Shown here piece after piece: positions 53,703 through 64,000 of a DNA stretch of 64,000 bases (within the stretch, counting starts at the first letter, position 1; each line of letters begins with the position of its first letter). Both the position numbers and the translations under genes were made by a program. This DNA is from Proales similis (Eukaryota; Rotifera; Eurotatoria; Ploima; Proalidae): the NCBI GenBank assembly GCA_019059635.1, contig JAGVRJ010000003.1:1240001-1304000 (forward strand). Reading direction: 5' to 3'. The notes under the pieces are model-generated. The model was given only the letters and a program-made list of their open reading frames with translations. It ran no database searches and was not told the DNA's origin.

Positions 53703-55920
53703 GGCTCAAACACGTTGAAGATGGGGCCGCGAACGAAAAAACATGTGAACTCGCATGATTCTCGTGCATGAACGCCGTAGCTCGCCGAGTGAACGAGCGC
53801 CGATGTGAATGAACAAGCGAGTGAGCGACCGGCGAACTTGTGCGAGAACAATGTGCGCAAACGAATAGCAAACGTTTCTATACATTCTACACATCAGAGC
53901 CAATAGAGGTCTGAACGTCACGCTCGCAAGCTCGGCCCGGCACCCGAGTCGAATCGGAGTCGGACGAAGAAAAGGCAACGAGTCTTTGTGCTTGCTCTCC
54001 ACTTAAACTCACTCGCCTACTCACTATCGCGTCCCTAGCTCGACCACGCACATGGTTAGCGTTGCAAGTTGCAATTTTGTTAATTATGCGGCGGTGCATT
54101 ATAATCTCGCACGTTGCGCTCGAAGCGGCCACTCGGTCGATGGGTCGGCTGCCTGGTTGGTCGGTTGGTTGGCCGGCTAATAGACGGCCTGGTCTCTCAC
54201 TGGGCAGCATATGCGTCCATCGAAACGCGTCCGTGTCCAAGTCTCTATCAACATTCATAAGCAGCAGCAACAGCGGCCAAACTATGCCGCTAGGCCCATT
54301 CCACGCTCACACTCTTCTCGATCGCGTCGAGAAGCGTAAAACGTGCTCTAATAAGCCAATTGCGCTACACCGACCTTCACCGTTTGGCGCTCGATTGCAA
54401 TTTAGCCGCGCATCTCATTTAGTGGCGACGGCGCCACCGCCGCCGTTCGCTACCATCGTAGTCGTCATCATCGTCGACGAGCAAAGATATCGACAACCAA
54501 CGAAACGAATTCATTTAAATTTGGCCTCTTTTTTTTTTTATCGAAACGGCGCCAATTTGCCGCTCGCCATCTTTTTCGGGGTTCGGCTCGATGGTCTATT
54601 TTGTATTTGAAACTGCTTCCCCCTCTCCTTCCCCTCCCTTCCCAATTCTCCTCCACTCCACTTATTCGACCGATTCGAATCGCCAGGTGCGCTAGGGCAT
54701 TATAGCCGTACTTCTCTTGTCCCGCACACAGGAGTGCTGCTCGCTCAATTCAGATGAAACGATTGACAAGGTCGACGAGTGAATTAGAATTTCCGTTTGA
54801 ACAAGCGTCTGGCTTAGCTAATTTAAATTGCAATAGTCAGTGGTGCGATAAACAACTGTAACCAAACTCACGCCCACAATATGCTCATCCATCGCATGCA
54901 TACTGGCGCTTCTTTTTTCGATTAAAAGTGCCAGAATTAATTCCTGGCTCGTATCGGAGCGAGAACGAGTTGTAAAGAATTTGAACTCGACGGCAACTGT
55001 TTGACTAGGGGCCAATTAATCGCATGCCGCGCTTGTATTCGTCTAAATATCTTCTTCCGACACATCGGCAATATTTGGTGCAACAGACCAACAAAAAACA
55101 ATGATCGAATTGAATGAGAGCACATAGAAAGCTCTTCTCTCGCTTGATTAGATTCGCTCTTCGCCCTTGCGTCGAGCGTGAAAGCTGCTGAATGCACACA
55201 AGTGCCAATTACTCTGAGCTTAAGCCAGCCGAATCTCGATCAATGAATGGATTCGATTATGGCGAGAAAGCTATAATAAAGAGAGAAAAAACAGGGCCAA
55301 AGTGCGTGCCAGAACCAGTGACTTGAACGCCCCATGAACGATTGAATGAGCGTGCCAGCTATTTGGAATCGAGCATTTCATTTTATTTCTATCTTGAAAG
55401 TCAAGCAAACAAGGTCCATAATTTGCATTCAAGTTCGGCGCCAAAAGAAAACCAGACGAGGGAGGCAAAGGCCTCATTTGAGTTGAAAAGCTTGTGCTTG
55501 TAATGTTGGCCTTTGCTGCCACTCTGATTACCATATAAATGAAAGAGGCGCTAATTCTCAGGCCCCAAGCCACGCTTGCTTGCAGCTTTTACACTTTTTC
55601 TGTGTGTTTATCTGAGTTTGCGCCTGCGTGATCTAGTCTTATTCTAATTAGACTTTGTATTCACTGCGATGTACCCTGTCCAGAAACAGGGACGCTTTGC
55701 ACAATAAAGTTTCAAGAGAATTCAAGGAAGTAGAGAGACCGGAACAGAGACAGTGTGATGAGCATAGGCCGACAATCTCATTCAAATGAGCATATTAAGA
55801 GTTGAAAATCAGCCCTTGACTTGGTCTAAAATGATCAGTCTGCTTCACTCTTATCAGCTACTCGAGACGCTGTTCAAACTGAGCGCCAACGCAGTTCAAT
55901 CAACTCTTCGCGTACATCTC
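53703..55920. promoter_or_regulatory. Divergent region between LARP1 and the GABA receptor gene
   Basis: 2.2 kb with no supportable gene. The LARP1-proximal part, about 53700-54480, is richer in CG dinucleotides than the rest of the window and probably holds the LARP1 promoter and 5' UTR. It contains an open frame of 182 residues at 54062-54610 with no recognisable domain. The remainder is AT-rich and leads to the GABA receptor start. Confidence 0.4.
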
Positions 55921-57885
55921 ATGATTCAACTAATTGCCATAATTAAACTGTAAAACATCAACAAGTGATTGCCTCGAGCAGTTCAGCAATCGTCTAATCG
56001 ATTCGTTTGAATAGGTTCTCGTTGATACCGCTGTCGTCGGCAACATATGGCCTAGCAGAGAAAGGAACCAATTTTCAAAATTATGAAAATATTTCGGAAA
56101 CATTAGAAAATCTGCTCCTCAACTACGACATTCGTCTCCGGCCTCAATTTGGAAGTGAGCTTTTAAATGTTCTCTCCGTTTTAAAAGTTACTTCACACTC
56201 ATCGATCTTTTGCTGCAGTATCGACTCTCAACGTGTCGATGGAAATCAAAATAGCGAGCTTCGATGCAATCTCCGAAGTAAACATGGTCAGTGAGAGAAC
56301 GAGAATTCAAAAACTAGCGACTAAATTAACCGATCTTTAAAGGACTATACAGTGACGCTCTATTTGAATCAGTACTGGAGTGACGAGCGGCTGGTGTTCG
56401 GTTCGCAGACCGACCACATCACTCTGATGGGCGACTTTGCCGAACGCATTTGGGTGCCAGACACCTTTTTCGCCAACGATAAACACGCCTACTTGCACGA
56501 TGTGACTGAAAAGAATAAAATGATTAAAATATACGGCAACGGTGACGTCATCTACGGCATGAGGTGGCTATTCATCATTCGCATTCAAGTCCGAATAGTG
56601 CAAATGCGCTAACTTACTTGAGAATAGATTCACCACCACGTTGGCCTGCATGATGGACTTGCACAATTATCCGCTCGACTCGCAAAACTGCACTGTAGAA
56701 ATAGAAAGCTGTAAGTTAGACGTTTGTGTGATTTTGGAGCTCATTGTTGTAATATGTAATATGCTCATTAATAGACGGCTACACAAACACCGAAGTGAAC
56801 ATCAGATGGAAAAACGGCAAGGACTCGGTGACAGGCGTGAAAGAAGTTCACCTGCCACAGTTTAAAATAGCCGACTACAAGACATCGAGTTACATTGAAA
56901 AATTGGCGACCGGTCACTACGCTCGACTCTCATTGAGTTTTCTGCTTAAGCGCCACATTGGCTACTTTATATTTCAAACCTATTTGCCGTGCACGTTGAT
57001 TGTGATGCTGAGCTGGGTATCGTTTTGGATAAATCACGAAGCGACGTCGGCCAGAGTGGCGCTGGGCATCACCACAGTGCTAACAATGACCACCATATCG
57101 ACCGGAGTGCGCTCCTCTTTGCCGCGAATCAGCTACGTGAAGGCCATAGACATTTTTCTAGTCACCTGTTTCATATTTGTTTTTGCCGCTCTGCTCGAAT
57201 ATGCCGCCGTCAACTACACTTACTGGTCAGAGCGAGCGAGAAACAGAAAGAAAATAAATCAAATCATAAGCCAGAGCATTGTAAGTGTCCGTTCCTGTTT
57301 AAGCTCGTGAGAGTCGGCCGATTTTAGATTAATTGTATTTTTTGCCAACAGGAAAATCAGTACGATCTGAACGAAGACGACGAGCGAGAAGCGCAAAATG
57401 TAGCAGAATCGCTTCTGGAAAATGTAGATCGAATGTCGCCACTGCCCTGGCTCTGCAAGTCGCCAGAGTTCATTTCGATGAGTTTGATCGACTCGTCGGC
57501 AGACGTTCAACTTGGAATCAGACAGGAATCATTCAAAGCCAAGCGAGGAGCGGGCAGTTCGCCCAATGGAGTCTTGAATCGTAAACGAAGCAAGCAGTCA
57601 TTTAGAAATCGCCCGAGGCCAAGATGGCAATTCGAGTCCACCTCGAATCCTCAGCGAGCTCAGTCAATGTCGAGTCGAGACGACGTCATGGAAAGGCGGC
57701 GTAAACTCAAAAACCTAAAGCTCCGTGTCAATGAAGTGAAGAAAATGTTTCCAGTGGTCAAGGATGTAAACATAATCGACAAATACAGCCGCTTCTGGTT
57801 TCCGAGCAGCTTTTTCCTATTCAACGTTGCCTACTGGTGTTTTTACTTTTTTCAGAACTCTGCCAATTCAGGCCTACACGGCTAG
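55921..57885 (+). CDS. GABA-A receptor beta-type subunit (LCCH3-like ligand-gated chloride channel)
   Basis: Seven exons: 55921-55949, 56015-56154, 56219-56286, 56343-56563, 56628-56710, 56775-57280, 57352-57885, 526 residues. The 29-nt first exon plus exon 2 gives a signal peptide ([19 protein letters not shown]). The ligand domain has [11 protein letters not shown], the WVPDTFF loop and the Cys-loop [15 protein letters not shown]. The pore helix M2 reads [19 protein letters not shown], with [19 protein letters not shown] after it, which is the beta/LCCH3 signature rather than RDL. A basic M3-M4 loop and the final M4 ([14 protein letters not shown]) follow. Beta subunits form GABA-gated pentamers; insect LCCH3 can also form cation channels with GRD, so ion selectivity is not certain. 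Confidence 0.93.
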
Positions 57886-57968
57886 ACAGATGGACCGAAG
57901 CAGCAGACGTCTCTCATGTTCGACAGCGCTCTCTATTTTCTTAAAAAGCAAACTCAAGCATGAATAGA

Positions 57969-57974
57969 AATAAA
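57969..57974 (+). terminator. Polyadenylation signal AATAAA of the GABA receptor gene
   Basis: AATAAA 84 bases after the stop codon. Confidence 0.5.
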
Positions 57975-58776
57975 GGATTCGACAAACACGATCAGATCGT
58001 GATTGGCACCTGATTTAAAGGATCTTGGGAATACAGCTGACTAGCGCTTCGTTCAGGACTCTTATTATCGTTCGATCTCTAATCGACGAGCTCCAAAACT
58101 TTGAAAAAGAAGCCAGTTTGGATTATTGATCAGAGCTACAGGCATGATGAATTAGAGGTCAAAAGTGAGTGAGAGAGAAAGAAGGGAGGGAGATAGAAAC
58201 TGCAGGGCTATTGAGCAAATATGGATAAATCTCAAGACGGAGAGAGAAAATTGGCCGGCAGCAGAATGAGCTGAGCGAATTAATAAAAGCGATGATGGAG
58301 CGCCGTCAGCCGAGCGGGAATCGAGCCGTGCCTCTCGCTAGATAGGAGGCAAGCGAAATAAATAAAGAAGAAATAGGAGAAGAAATGGGCGAGCAGGAGA
58401 GAGAAGTGATGAAAGCGCGCAGCAGTTGAGCTGTTCAATATGAGTTTGGCCTTTGGGATGAGATAAATAAAAGGCGGTGTTTGGAGTTGGCATTTGGCAG
58501 GAGCCGTTTGCTCGCTATCTATCGGCGCACGCGCTTGTTTATGTTCTTCAAAATGCTCATTAAGGCCTGACTAAACATCCGAAGCTTATTGAGGCCGTTG
58601 ATTCTTCTTGCCGAATGCACACATTCATCTCTCTTCTTATTCTGGCTTTCACTTAGCTTTCCTCCAGGGTCTTATGCACGTTATAATCAGATCAAACATT
58701 AGGGCCAACAAAAAAGTGATTTAGACAGATAGAGCATGCTGCTGCTACTGCTGCTGATGGTGATTCTGTTGATGAA

Positions 58777-58797
58777 TGAGAGAGAGAGAGAGAGAAG
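58777..58797. repeat. GA microsatellite upstream of RBM24/38
   Basis: About ten GA dinucleotides, roughly 480 bases before the RBM24/38 start codon. Confidence 0.8.
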
Positions 58798-59278
58798 GAG
58801 CCGAACGAGTGAAACTAGGCCATCCTCGATGAGTAATCATCAGCTCATGCGTCGAATCAGATCGAATCAGACCCGCCCTAAACTTGCTCATTGGTAGACT
58901 AGTTTTCAGCTTCTTGGGTTGTTTCAGATGCTTTTGAATGCGATCTTGGCTGAATCTATTTACAAAACAATATATAAAAAGGCTCAAGCAGCAATCTAAT
59001 GCGCCCGGGCCCATCAATGAGCGTTTTAGAATGAGAAAACGCGCGAGTGAGATGAGAGAAATGCATGAGTTAATTCTTTAGCATGATTTTCATCGTTTTA
59101 GCGAAGCCAGCAGCAACCAGATAGGCAAGGTTCTGCCTCCAAGAGTGTTTCGATTAGAAAAGCACTGGCAACAACATCGGCCTTAGTTTGCGCTCTGTCT
59201 TCAACCTTCAACACCATTCTCTCGTTAAGAATTCTGCAAATTAAATTTCAGATTGCGATCACAAAAGCGGCCTTCAAA

Positions 59279-61177
59279 ATGGTTTCTATTGCTCAAAAGG
59301 ACACTACATTTACCAAGATATTCGTCGGCGGTCTGCCTTATCACACCACCGATGACACGTTGAGGAAATTTTTCGAACGCTTTGGAGACATCGAAGAGGC
59401 AGTGGTAATCACCGATCGAACCACTGGCAAGAGCCGCGGATACGGATTTGTAAGCGCTCACTTTGTTGTCTTAAAATTGTTTCCGTCCATTTTCGATCGG
59501 CTCGCGCTTTGTTCTTTGCCGACCGTGCGCTCGACGATTGAAAACATCTGCATCATAGCAGATAGCCTCTGCTTGGCACAGATCGAGATTGAGATCTATA
59601 CAGATCGAATTACGGCCATCTGTGCAGCACAGGAAGCAAAAGAATTAATTATCATCTGTCGGTCGGAGGTCTGCGAATGTGCAACCAGTCGAAGACGATG
59701 CCGTTCGCCAGACACAGATCGCTTTTTATTATTGTTATTAACGTTATCATCGTTAACTCAATTGGGTAATGAACTTCACATCACCAGGTCACAATGGCCA
59801 CAAAGGAAGCGGCACAAGAGGCCATCCGGGATCCGAATCCAGTTATTGACGGACGAAAAGCCAATGTAAATCTCGCCTATCTGGGAGCTAAGCCTCGCGG
59901 ATCGGTGCTAGCCAATGCGGCAGCAAGTAAGAGCAGCATGATTCCTCAATACTTCCTTCGTGTGAGTCTGTTCTAATTTGTCCGCTCTCCAAGACACTCT
60001 GATTCACCTCGGCGCCTACCAAGCCATTCAGCCGTATGGGTAAGTTGGAAAATTTTTGCTCTAGATAGGACGTTAAGGGCAGCGAACATCTAACTCGACC
60101 TTCAGCACCCATTCGTTTTTAATCACAATTTTATCAACGACTGGATAGTAATCTATCGCTCAATAGAAGAGTCTGAAGCAACCTGAATTTCGAGCACTAA
60201 TTGAATCGAATGCCGGCCCGATGGTTGATAGGCCTTGAAACTGAAACATCTCGCTCCCAAAGACTCGTTTATAAAAAGAAAAGGTGCTCGCTCGAGTTTG
60301 CTTTTGATGTGCAGTATCGAGCTTTGATTTGCAGTGTGGGTTTCACTGTTTTTTCTTTAAATCGTAGCTCGTTCGGTCATGTGTGCGTTCTTTGTGAATC
60401 AAAGAATTCTTTTCCAATCCAAGGCCAGTCTAACTATGCCCAGTAAGCACCCACACACTTGTAATACGTATGTTAAGCTCAGATTAGTTTTAACAGCTTT
60501 CAGCGCATCCCATCTCCTGGTGGCCATTGTTTGCATTGACTCATCAAGCGAAGCATAAAATGAGTGTGACCCGCTTAGTTCTTAAACAGGTCGTTTCAAT
60601 CGAGCCAAGCAGCACCCTTGACCACACCGCTCTATAATCTCATTTAACTTTGCAACTTGGGCCGTCGTTGCGTCTTTTCCACTTCATTTGCTCAACTTGA
60701 CAGCACTAGACAGCATTTGATAGGCTTTGTTTGAATTTTCCAATTAATAAGTTGTATCGGCTGTTTTGCAGTTCTTCCGTGTCCCCCCGTGTCGAGTGCC
60801 CGTTGTTGTGAAAACTCAATTTAAACTGCTAACTAAACTAAACTTGTGTTTTCAGCATTCAGCCAATTATCTATCCGGCTCATACCCTCTTGGGAGCGAA
60901 CCTACTGCCCTACTCAACGGCAACGGCAACAGCCACTCTAGGCTCGGGAGCAAGCGCCGCTCCGTATGCGAACACTTACGACCTGGCCGGCCAGTACGCG
61001 CAGAGTCAGTTGGAGAATTCAGCGACGGCCGCTGGAGCTTCGTTTCCTTTTGCCGCTTCTCCCCTGTCGGCAGGCAATGCGCTTGGTGGCGCGACCAACC
61101 CTAATTTAGCCAACTACGCATTCGCCGCTCTAGCTCAACAAGCATTACCATCTCTTACTTCAACCTACCAGCAATGA
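59279..61177 (+). CDS. RNA-binding protein RBM24/RBM38 (SUP-12 type)
   Basis: Exons 59279-59449, 59788-59926, 59994-60039 and 60856-61177 give 225 residues. A single RRM occupies residues 10-90, with RNP2 in [12 protein letters not shown] and RNP1 in KSRGYGFV, the latter interrupted by the first intron. [16 protein letters not shown] closes the domain and is almost unchanged across animals. The rest is an Ala/Gln/Tyr-rich tail as in RBM24. The family controls muscle-specific splicing and mRNA stability by binding GU-rich sites. Two introns (338 and 816 nt) are long for this genome and may hold regulatory sequence. AATAAA is at 61282-61287. Confidence 0.95.
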
Positions 61178-62316
61178 AACGACAACTCATTCATCTGTTA
61201 GATGGCAGCTGGGCAGCTTAGGCCTTTAATTGCATATGCCTCAATCAATTCTCACTTTTCTTCTCTTCTGTATTTAAATCGAATAAACTCACACAATCTC
61301 TTTTCCCTGGGTTCTTTATTCTTCTATATTGTTCGACTAATCTGAGCCTCATACGATTAAGCCGCTAAGTTGAATTCTGTCACACAAGAAATTGCTTGTC
61401 AAATTGACTTTGAATGACAACTTGGCCAATTTGCCCTTTTTTGCTTAGAGGACTATGCAGTTCTGGATCGATTTGATTGAACGATTGTATTATTTTTATT
61501 GATTAAAAATTCTTCGTTTTTAACCGAATCGATATTCGCTTTGGTTATTCAAGGTTTGTAGAGGGCAAATCAAAATGAAGCATTTCTTCATCAAGCTGAG
61601 CAAGTGCTCTTCTAATTGAAAAACGGGAGTAGAGCTTGCTAGTGTTTGAATGAATCGAGTTGAATTGGAAAAATACAAAATTCATAACTACTCGAGAAAG
61701 CGACTAGTTGTTGTCAGGACAGGCCGGTTGCTAGGCCGGGCAAAGGCCTAATAGCTCACATAATCATTTTCGTTCTAATTCGTCCCTTGTGTATGTGAGT
61801 TGTGTGTAAGTGTGAGTATTGGGCGAGCATTGAGCGAACGAGCAAGTTCAGCCTCAACTTGAATAACCGCAAATTGGCCCAAGTGTGCAGGCAATATTCA
61901 CAATCAGGAGGCATCAAGGTTCTTATAAACTTGAACGCCCACACACTCACACACATTTGTTGACTAAATTGCGGAGGAAGGTTAATTCAATTTAGGAGTG
62001 AAAATGCGCCGTGGAATTTCGAAACTATAAATGGCGGCTACATTTCTGCTTGATTTCATTTCGAATTCAAATTTTTAGTGGCTTTGCCGCTTAATATTTG
62101 TGTGGTTTTGCAATCCGAATTGTTCGGGCCTCTCAATCACAGCACGAAGAGCATTAAGTTTCATCGCCGTAGCTATGGCAATAAATTATCTGCAAACAGT
62201 TTTTATCAAGGACACTGTTGACTATTAGATTCGACGGACGACTTTTGAACGTGCTCATAATGATGTGCAAATCAACTTAAGGCTCTAATTTAAATTTCAG
62301 AAAATTGGAATTTCAA
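61178..62316. other. Intergenic region between RBM24/38 and NSUN7
   Basis: 1.1 kb with no supportable gene. It begins with the RBM24/38 3' UTR. It ends with an acceptor-like TAAATTTCAG at 62291-62300, 16 bases before the likely NSUN7 ATG, which suggests a 5' UTR intron or a trans-splice site. Confidence 0.35.
61282..61287 (+). terminator. Polyadenylation signal AATAAA of RBM24/38
   Basis: AATAAA 105 bases after the stop codon. Confidence 0.5.
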
Positions 62317-64000
62317 ATGCAAATCGAACGACATCCATCGGAAGCCGAAGCCGGGCTGGCAATGAAAGCTTCTCTAACCGACATTCAGCATCGAACCAGC
62401 ATTGAGAGCAACCTAAGCGATCGAGACATCGAACGAATGAAGCATTGTGGACGTCTGTTCGATCGTCAGACTCAAGTCAACCACCAAACGATGAAGGAGT
62501 ACTTCCGTAGGGAGAGCTGTCTTTACTGTAATTATTTGCGTGACTCATTTTGGTCTTTTTGCCGTTTTAAATCGAACTCTTCATCAATTTAGCTCAGATA
62601 ATATTCAAGAATGCGGCGCGCATTTTCCACTGCCTCAAGGCTGACTTGAACGAAAGTCCCATACTGAAATCACTCAAAGAGCAGCAGAAAAAGTCGGACG
62701 AGAACGAGAACCGCATCGCTGAGATTCCCAAGCTTCACTACACAACGGGACAAGAGAAAAAGAAAACGATGGAGCTGGCGTTTTCAACTCTAAAATGTAA
62801 ACTGTCGTTCGATTGCGAGCTCGCTTCAAGCTTGAATTGCACTGATTTGTTGATTTAGTTCAGCGAATATTAGAGGACTTGCTCGAGCTGAGTCAGTTCT
62901 ATGGAAATCGTCCCGAGTTCAAAGACGAGCAGAGTCTGGTTTGCACAGTTCTGTATGATTACATGACGCGCAAGTTTCAGCTGAGGGACAGACTGCTGGA
63001 GGAGCCGTTCGACAACAAAGACGAACTGGTGACGGGCATTGAGCTTGGCATATACGATGCACGCACTGCCCTGGCAGCCGAGCTGGCCAAGTCAAGAATC
63101 AGATCGGACGCGCTGACGTTGGACCAGTTGCTGCCGCAAGAGATCCGCGAAGTGGACCAGCACAAGGCCGAGTTGCCTCTCTACTGCTGGATCAACAATT
63201 TGAAAATAAGCAACGAGGACTGCATCAAGCAGCTTGTTGAAAGCGAACAGCTCACGCTGGTCAGTGAGAAAGAAGAGCTCGAGAGAAAGTGTTTCATGTT
63301 CGACACGCACTGCTCCAACTTGCTGGTCTTTCACTATTCGCTTCGAGGCAAAATGACAAATCACGAGCTGGTCAAAGAGTCAAAGCTCGTCATTCAGGTA
63401 GAGAGTTGTTCTGCTGGTTAGGCTCCAAGCGCTCTCAAATTACTTGATTAGGACAAGTCGAGCTGCTTGGCACCACATTCGGTGGTAAAACTGTTGTCAA
63501 AGAAAGACGACGTAATTGTGACCAATGCGAGCGGAGGTCTGGTTGCAGCTTATATTGCGTCCATGATGACCGGACTCGATGGAAAGGTATTTGTTTTCGG
63601 CGTGCCTAACGACGATAAATACGAAGAGCTCAGCGAAAAGTTTCAGCAAATCGGCTGCTCAAAGAGTAACTTGATTATTTCGAATCTTGGAAACTGTTTG
63701 TGAGCTCTCACGCTTGCTCGGCTTTTTTCACAGACGTGCGCTTGTTCAAAGAAAATTTCGTCGACTGCAAGTCTGAAGACAGCCGACTGGAAAATGCCAA
63801 AATTGTGGTCATCAATTCGCCTTGTACCAAGTCGGCTCTCATGAATCCGATCGACTTTTTGTTCGAGGAGGGCGAAGGTTAGCTCAAGAACTTTTCTTCT
63901 TCGACTGCAGCTTAACGAAATTCTGGCGTTTCAATTTCTGCTCAGACGTCGGCTTTCTCAAGGACTACACTTTGGGTGCAAATAGCAAAGAACGACTGAA
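62317..64000 (+). CDS. NSUN7: NSUN7-like RNA methyltransferase family protein, 5' part (cut by the window edge)
   Basis: Exons 62317-62527, 62593-62796, 62859-63397, 63452-63665, 63734-63877 and 63946 onward join in frame; the last exon runs off the window. NSUN7 belongs to the NOL1/NOP2/Sun m5C methyltransferase family and in vertebrates is linked to sperm motility and to enhancer RNA methylation. Diagnostic segments are MELAFSTLKFQRILEDLL, VCTVLYDYMTRKFQLRDR, LPLYCWINNLKISNEDC, MNPIDFLFEEGED and GFLKDYTLG, each matching the NSUN7 order. The catalytic cysteine region lies past the right edge, so I cannot say whether it is intact. ATG 62317 follows an acceptor-like site at 62300. Confidence 0.88.

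Larger units (their letters stand above)
57886..59278. promoter_or_regulatory. Intergenic region between the GABA receptor and RBM24/38 genes
   Basis: 1.4 kb with no gene. AATAAA at 57969-57974 probably ends the GABA receptor transcript. A GA tract lies at 58777-58797, with a CTG-rich stretch just before it. The rest should contain the RBM24/38 promoter and 5' UTR. Confidence 0.4.

Noticed and set aside
54062-54610. 182-residue open frame upstream of LARP1
   Set aside because: It lies in CG-rich 5' sequence, is low in structure and matches no family. The start is not ATG-supported by context.
1-64000. CRISPR arrays, prokaryotic operons, ribosomal RNA or tRNA genes
   Set aside because: I looked for regular spaced repeats, Shine-Dalgarno-type operons and tRNA T-loop patterns and saw none that hold up. 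The window is eukaryotic.

Overview
The window is nuclear DNA from a small-genome, intron-dense invertebrate animal, almost certainly a bilaterian. The gene set is animal: an L-type calcium channel, a beta-type GABA-A receptor, Staufen, Fe65, a DLC-family RhoGAP, RBM24/38 and a neuronal calcium sensor. Most introns are 45-75 nt, some shorter, and many genes lie 150-750 bp apart. Acceptor sites have weak pyrimidine tracts and often end in AAG, which argues against a typical nematode, insect or vertebrate. The species cannot be settled from the sequence; compact annelid, tardigrade or rotifer-like genomes would all be reasonable to compare.

Layout. 1-7.3 kb: the 3' end of an unrecognised low-complexity protein gene, a convergent neuronal calcium sensor gene (minus strand), and a 15-exon gene for an STK11/LKB1-interacting protein. 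7.7-15.2 kb: an LRR protein with an unknown N-terminal region, then three intronless genes with bacterial or plant-like relatives: a membrane-anchored UDP-glucuronate 4-epimerase fused to a DUF616-like (TOD1/MUCI70) domain, a secreted CocE/X-Pro dipeptidyl-peptidase-type hydrolase, and a small SAM methyltransferase. 15.4-22.7 kb: a ZnT zinc transporter, Staufen, and cytosolic arginyl-tRNA synthetase. 22.7-25.5 kb: non-coding DNA upstream of the channel. 25.5-35.1 kb: a 34-exon Cav1 alpha-1 gene with a duplicated, apparently mutually exclusive exon pair near its C-terminal regulatory region. 35.5-40.1 kb: pirin, the mitochondrial ATPase inhibitor IF1 (minus) and a DDX24-type RNA helicase. 42.0-53.7 kb: a DLC-type RhoGAP-START protein, a Ly6-like GPI-type protein (minus), Fe65, and an intronless LARP1 (minus). 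55.9-64 kb: a GABA-A receptor beta subunit, RBM24/38, and the 5' part of NSUN7, which runs off the right edge.

The neighbours do not form one pathway. Themes that recur are neuronal and muscle excitability (Cav1, GABA receptor, calcium sensor, RBM24/38) and RNA metabolism (Staufen, arginyl-tRNA synthetase, DDX24, LARP1, NSUN7). The most unusual points are the epimerase/DUF616 fusion, the duplicated calcium-channel exon, a Staufen open frame interrupted by a stop inside a 15- or 24-nt possible intron, and the high share of AAG splice acceptors. Exon structures were built by hand from homology, splice signals and reading-frame continuity, and the phases add up in every gene modelled. No transcript data were available.
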